Source of the DNA: an uncultured Flavobacteriaceae bacterium
GTDB taxonomy: Bacteria > Bacteroidota > Bacteroidia > Flavobacteriales > Flavobacteriaceae
Assembly: GCA_947494825.1 (NCBI GenBank)
Contig: CANLWN010000003.1
Span: 1 to 64,000, forward strand
Reading direction: 5' to 3'
Length of the DNA stretch: 64,000 nt
The notes beneath the pieces were generated by a model, which was given only the letters and a program-made list of their open reading frames with translations, was not told the DNA's origin and made no database searches. The translations under genes and the position numbers were made by a program. Below, one piece after another: positions 61,026 through 64,000 of the stretch (positions are counted from its first letter, which is position 1; each line of letters starts with the position of its first letter).

Positions 61026-63229
61026 CAGTCTTTTTTTAGGGTCAATATTACCTTGGTCCCGGTGGCATCCTTGTACAAATTGGTGATGCTGACATCTACC
61101 TTGTCCTTGTACATGTTATTGAGTATGGAAATACGCTTCTTGATATTCCCCATGCCCTTGGATTTTTGCTTTTTCTGATTCGCCGTCTTCAATTGGGTGG
61201 ACTTTTTTCTTCCGATACCATTATCGATAACGCTAATTTCAATGGTCTCCTTGTTTTTTTGGGTAAGGTCAATATGTAAAAAACCCTTCTCCTCCTTGTA
61301 ACGGAGACCGTGCCAAATGGCATTTTCTATGTAAGGCTGCAAAAGCATCGGAGGGATTTGAAAGGCGTCCACATCAATATGTTCGTCTAGCTGTATCTTA
61401 TAATCGAACTTATCCTGGAACCTGGAATGTTCCAATTTGGTATAGAGTTCTATAAGCTCCAATTCTTTGGTCAGGGGGATAAAATCCTCCTCGGAATTTT
61501 CCAGGACGGCTCGCATTAGGGTAGAAAACTCGCTTAAATATCGATTGGCACTCCGCTCGTCGCTTTTGGCGATAAAATTATTCACAGAATTTAGGGCGTT
61601 GAAGATAAAATGCGGGTTCATCTGGGACCTGAGCGACTTCAGGGCCAGTAGGTTGTTCGCCAACTTTTGTTGCTTGTTGCTGCGATAGAAGAAGAAAGCG
61701 GCCAAACCGGTCAGAAAGAGCCCAAAAATCAGGGAATAAATGACCCATTTTTGTCTTTTATTGCTCTCCTGTACCAACTGCTGTGATGTCAGTGCCAGGT
61801 CGTACTTGCTCTGCGAAAGTTCACGCTCCTGCTCAAGGCCCGAGATACGGCTTTGTTTTGCTGCTATTTCCCGGTTAAAACGCGCCGCCCTTGAGATTTC
61901 CTGTTCTTTGCGCACGTACAGGGTATCTACCACGGCCACGTATTTTTGATAGGTTTCCAGAGCCCTTGTAAAATCGCCTTTGTTCCTGTACAGTTCGGAT
62001 AACTTCCTGGTGGCATCTTTTTGAACGATCAAGTCATCGTCATCATCTGCCTCGCTAATACTCTTTTCCAAATACGGTATGGCCTCGTCCAACTTGTCTT
62101 GGGCAATATAGGCAGTGGCAATTTTGTAATTGATACGCTGTGCGGTAATGGAGTCCGGCTGGTTGGGGGTAGCGCCTTTCTCGACCTTCTTTACGTCCAG
62201 TTGGTTCAATTCGTTCAAACTTTCTTTTCGAAGTTCTATTTCCTCCCCGTACCTGTTTTTTTTATTGTAAAAATCGGCCACCTTCTCATTTTCCTGAATA
62301 GCGCGCTGTGGAGCCTGACTCCTGGATAATTTTAGCGAGTTGTTAAAGTATCCCTCGGCCTCTACCGATCGATCGTCCCTGGCGTATGCATCCGCAATTT
62401 TGGAGTTCAAATCGGTAATCTTTGGGGCTATCTGGTTTTTCTCTGCTACCGTTAGGCCCTCATTGTAATAGGCCACCGCATCATCCAAGCTGCTAAGACC
62501 GGTATACGTATCCCCAAGGCCCTCATAAAGCTGAATGCGTTGATAGGGGACCATTTTCTTCAGCTTCAGCAAAGGCAGAAGGGTGGCTTCCGCGTTGGCA
62601 AAGTCGCCACTCAACACATAGGTAGCACCCAATAGCAATGTGGTTCGTGTAGATTTCCGGGCTTCCAGCGCATCTTTGTAATTGGCTATGGCCAGGTCGT
62701 ATTGTTTATGGTATTGGTAGAGTTCGCCAAGGGTAGTAAGGGACTCGGCCAACTGTCTGTTGTTGCCCCTTTTTCCCAGGAGTTCAATGGAACGGGTTAT
62801 GAAATCGATACTCTTTTCTATATCGGTTCGTAAATATTGCTTGGCAGAATCCAGATAGTTTTGATGCGATGCTACCGTTGTCACGGCCAATTTTTTTCGT
62901 TTGCTTTCCGGTTCATCGGTGGTTTGACCCTCCACAAGAATCACGATATCATCATCGTTCTTGATGATATGTCTGACCGTTTCAAAGGCTGTACTTTGAA
63001 TGATCAGCTCATCGCCTGTTGCCACCCTGATCCTGAATTCGCCCAGGGCATCGGTTCGGGTATAGGCCCCTCCCGGGGTAAACACCTCGGCCCCGGAAAT
63101 GGGCGTATGGCTTTCCTTTCCCTTCACAGAACCCCTTACCTCATACGTGGGCGCACTCCGTTGCACCTGCGCAAATCCGAGGTGGCAGGTGAGGAAAAGC
63201 ACTATCGCTATGTTGCCCAACTTTTGCAT
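61025..63229 (-). CDS. LytS-like histidine kinase with carboxypeptidase-like and TPR sensor part
   Basis: 734 residues. Signal-like N-terminus; carboxypeptidase-regulatory-like domain (about 26-100; YEVRGSVKGKESHTPISGAEVFTPGGAYTRTDALGEFRI); TPR array (about 115-440); coiled coil; one membrane helix (WVIYSLIFGLFLTGLAAFFFY, about 495-515); His_kinase domain with His540 in SQMNPHFIFNALNSV and ATPase motif VIDNGIGRKKS. The C-terminal catalytic half lacks the usual PAS/HAMP elements. The cue is unknown. Forms a two-component pair with the LytTR regulator. Confidence 0.93.
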   Translation of the reverse strand: MQKLGNIAIVLFLTCHLGFAQVQRSAPTYEVRGSVKGKESHTPISGAEVFTPGGAYTRTDALGEFRIRVATGDELIIQSTAFETVRHIIKNDDDIVILVEGQTTDEPESKRKKLAVTTVASHQNYLDSAKQYLRTDIEKSIDFITRSIELLGKRGNNRQLAESLTTLGELYQYHKQYDLAIANYKDALEARKSTRTTLLLGATYVLSGDFANAEATLLPLLKLKKMVPYQRIQLYEGLGDTYTGLSSLDDAVAYYNEGLTVAEKNQIAPKITDLNSKIADAYARDDRSVEAEGYFNNSLKLSRSQAPQRAIQENEKVADFYNKKNRYGEEIELRKESLNELNQLDVKKVEKGATPNQPDSITAQRINYKIATAYIAQDKLDEAIPYLEKSISEADDDDDLIVQKDATRKLSELYRNKGDFTRALETYQKYVAVVDTLYVRKEQEISRAARFNREIAAKQSRISGLEQERELSQSKYDLALTSQQLVQESNKRQKWVIYSLIFGLFLTGLAAFFFYRSNKQQKLANNLLALKSLRSQMNPHFIFNALNSVNNFIAKSDERSANRYLSEFSTLMRAVLENSEEDFIPLTKELELIELYTKLEHSRFQDKFDYKIQLDEHIDVDAFQIPPMLLQPYIENAIWHGLRYKEEKGFLHIDLTQKNKETIEISVIDNGIGRKKSTQLKTANQKKQKSKGMGNIKKRISILNNMYKDKVDVSITNLYKDATGTKVILTLKKD

Positions 63230-63274
63230 ACGTTACCTTTGAACGGCATAAACTTAGGGGTTTTCAACGGTTTT

Positions 63275-63306
63275 AAAAAATAGGGAATCCTAAGAATAAG
63301 GTCCAA
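63275..63306 (-). promoter_or_regulatory. Promoter of the two-component operon
   Basis: Minus strand: TTG (63304-63306), 21 bp, TATTTTTT (63275-63282), one mismatch to TAnnTTTG, about 45 bases before the ATG at 63229. Confidence 0.4.
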
Positions 63307-63439
63307 AAAGCCCTTGTTTTTGGCATTTACGAAATCAAAGATCCGTTTCCCTCATTTAAAGTACCCCTTCCCTCATTGTCCTTTTTTTAAAAAAAAGTTC
63401 AGACCTACTTTTAGCCCATAATTCAAATAAATCCAAAAG

Positions 63440-64000
63440 ATGAAAACAGTAAGACATATCACCAGTATTGGCATTTTGCTCCTATCGACTACTACCTTGT
63501 TCGGTTGTGAGCTCAAAACAAAAGCGGCCCCCGAACCCATTGTGGCCCAGGCCACGGTCCCGGAAAAACCCGCCAAGCATTATGTAAAGATCGCACTCCT
63601 GTTGGATACCAGTAACAGTATGGATGGTCTGATCAATCAGGCAAAAGCGCAGTTATGGGATATCGTAAACAAATTTTCCTATGCCAAATGCGGTAACGCA
63701 TCACGCCCAGAACTACAGATTGCACTCTACCAATATGGAAACGACGATCTATCGTCCAGGGAAGGCTATATACAGCAGGTCCTAGGTTTTAGTGGGGATC
63801 TGGATGAGATTTCCGAAAAACTGTTCTCCCTTACTACGAACGGGGGCGAGGAATTCTGCGGCCAGGTCATTCACACATCGCTACTGCAATTGGAGTGGGG
63901 CAAAAATCCCGATGATCTAAAAATGATCTTTATTGCAGGCAACGAGCCCTTTACGCAAGGGAAACTCAACTACAAGGATGCGGTAACCAATGCCAAGGAA
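63440..64000 (+). CDS. von Willebrand A-domain lipoprotein, truncated by window edge
   Basis: 187 codons visible, open at the right edge. A lipobox (LFGC, Cys23) is followed by a Pro-rich linker and a VWA domain with the metal-ion-dependent adhesion motif DTSNS (Asp56, Ser58, Ser60), then Leu/Glu-rich strands (LQIALYQYGNDDL) and a second conserved segment NGGEEFCGQVIHTSL. The role is a protein-binding or scaffold function at the periplasmic face of the outer membrane. Confidence 0.88.
   Translation, partial: MKTVRHITSIGILLLSTTTLFGCELKTKAAPEPIVAQATVPEKPAKHYVKIALLLDTSNSMDGLINQAKAQLWDIVNKFSYAKCGNASRPELQIALYQYGNDDLSSREGYIQQVLGFSGDLDEISEKLFSLTTNGGEEFCGQVIHTSLLQLEWGKNPDDLKMIFIAGNEPFTQGKLNYKDAVTNAKE

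Overview
The window looks like the chromosome of a marine-type member of the Flavobacteriaceae (Bacteroidota). The evidence is a type IX secretion adhesin with a gliding-motility type-B C-terminus next to PorP/SprF and OmpA genes, a TonB-dependent receptor paired with a DUF4249 lipoprotein, families almost confined to this phylum (HYC_CC_PP, DUF5777, DUF4212, head-GIN), and -7 promoter elements of the Bacteroidota TAnnTTTG kind with few strong Shine-Dalgarno sites. No tRNA or rRNA gene, transposase, integrase or CRISPR array was seen. Almost every stretch is packed with short operons.

Layout. 1-424 is a duplicated intergenic element with intrinsic terminators. 425-3318 holds a DJ-1/PfpI protein, a secreted kelch protein, a membrane-anchored MepA-like peptidase and a tiny membrane protein. 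3498-13428 is a one-strand copper/silver detoxification operon: HYC_CC_PP protein, CusA-like RND pump, TolC-like channel, DUF3347 lipoprotein, CopA-like P-type ATPase and CusB-like adaptor. It ends in a 22-bp degenerate tandem repeat. 13876-18483 is a run of small metabolic or unknown genes (DUF4442, two NTF2-like proteins, two methyltransferases, DUF3179, DUF2071). 18552-20695 (minus) is a Gfo/Idh/MocA oxidoreductase and 3-keto-glycoside hydrolase (DUF1080) pair. 21055-22626 is a Crp-like regulator with AhpD-like and DinB genes.

22686-30529 (minus) contains an ECF sigma/anti-sigma pair heading a set of DUF4097/head-GIN surface proteins, preceded by a DUF4249 and TonB receptor pair. 30776-37273 (plus) contains VOC, GNAT, an ECF42-type sigma factor with its DGPF/YciI partner, a peroxiredoxin, GNAT, cupin, cyclase and a medium-chain dehydrogenase. 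37275-43904 (minus) is the most unusual part: two tandem, diverged copies of an OB-fold / YceI / DUF5777 beta-barrel module, one headed by a c-type cytochrome. They lie downstream of a four-repeat surface lipoprotein and opposite a membrane-bound sensor with a LytTR DNA-binding output (44129-45247).

45270-48966 has an alpha/beta hydrolase, two very short paralogous membrane proteins absent from length-filtered gene calls, a SanA/YdcF protein and a divergent Nramp protein lacking the usual metal-binding motifs. 48976-52875 (minus) is an acetate uptake and activation operon (DUF4212, Na+/solute symporter, acetyl-CoA synthetase). 52952-58655 (minus) is the type-B adhesin / PorP-SprF / OmpA trio. 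58819-63229 (minus) holds fabD, a gamma carbonic anhydrase and a LytTR two-component pair. A truncated von Willebrand A lipoprotein runs off the right edge.
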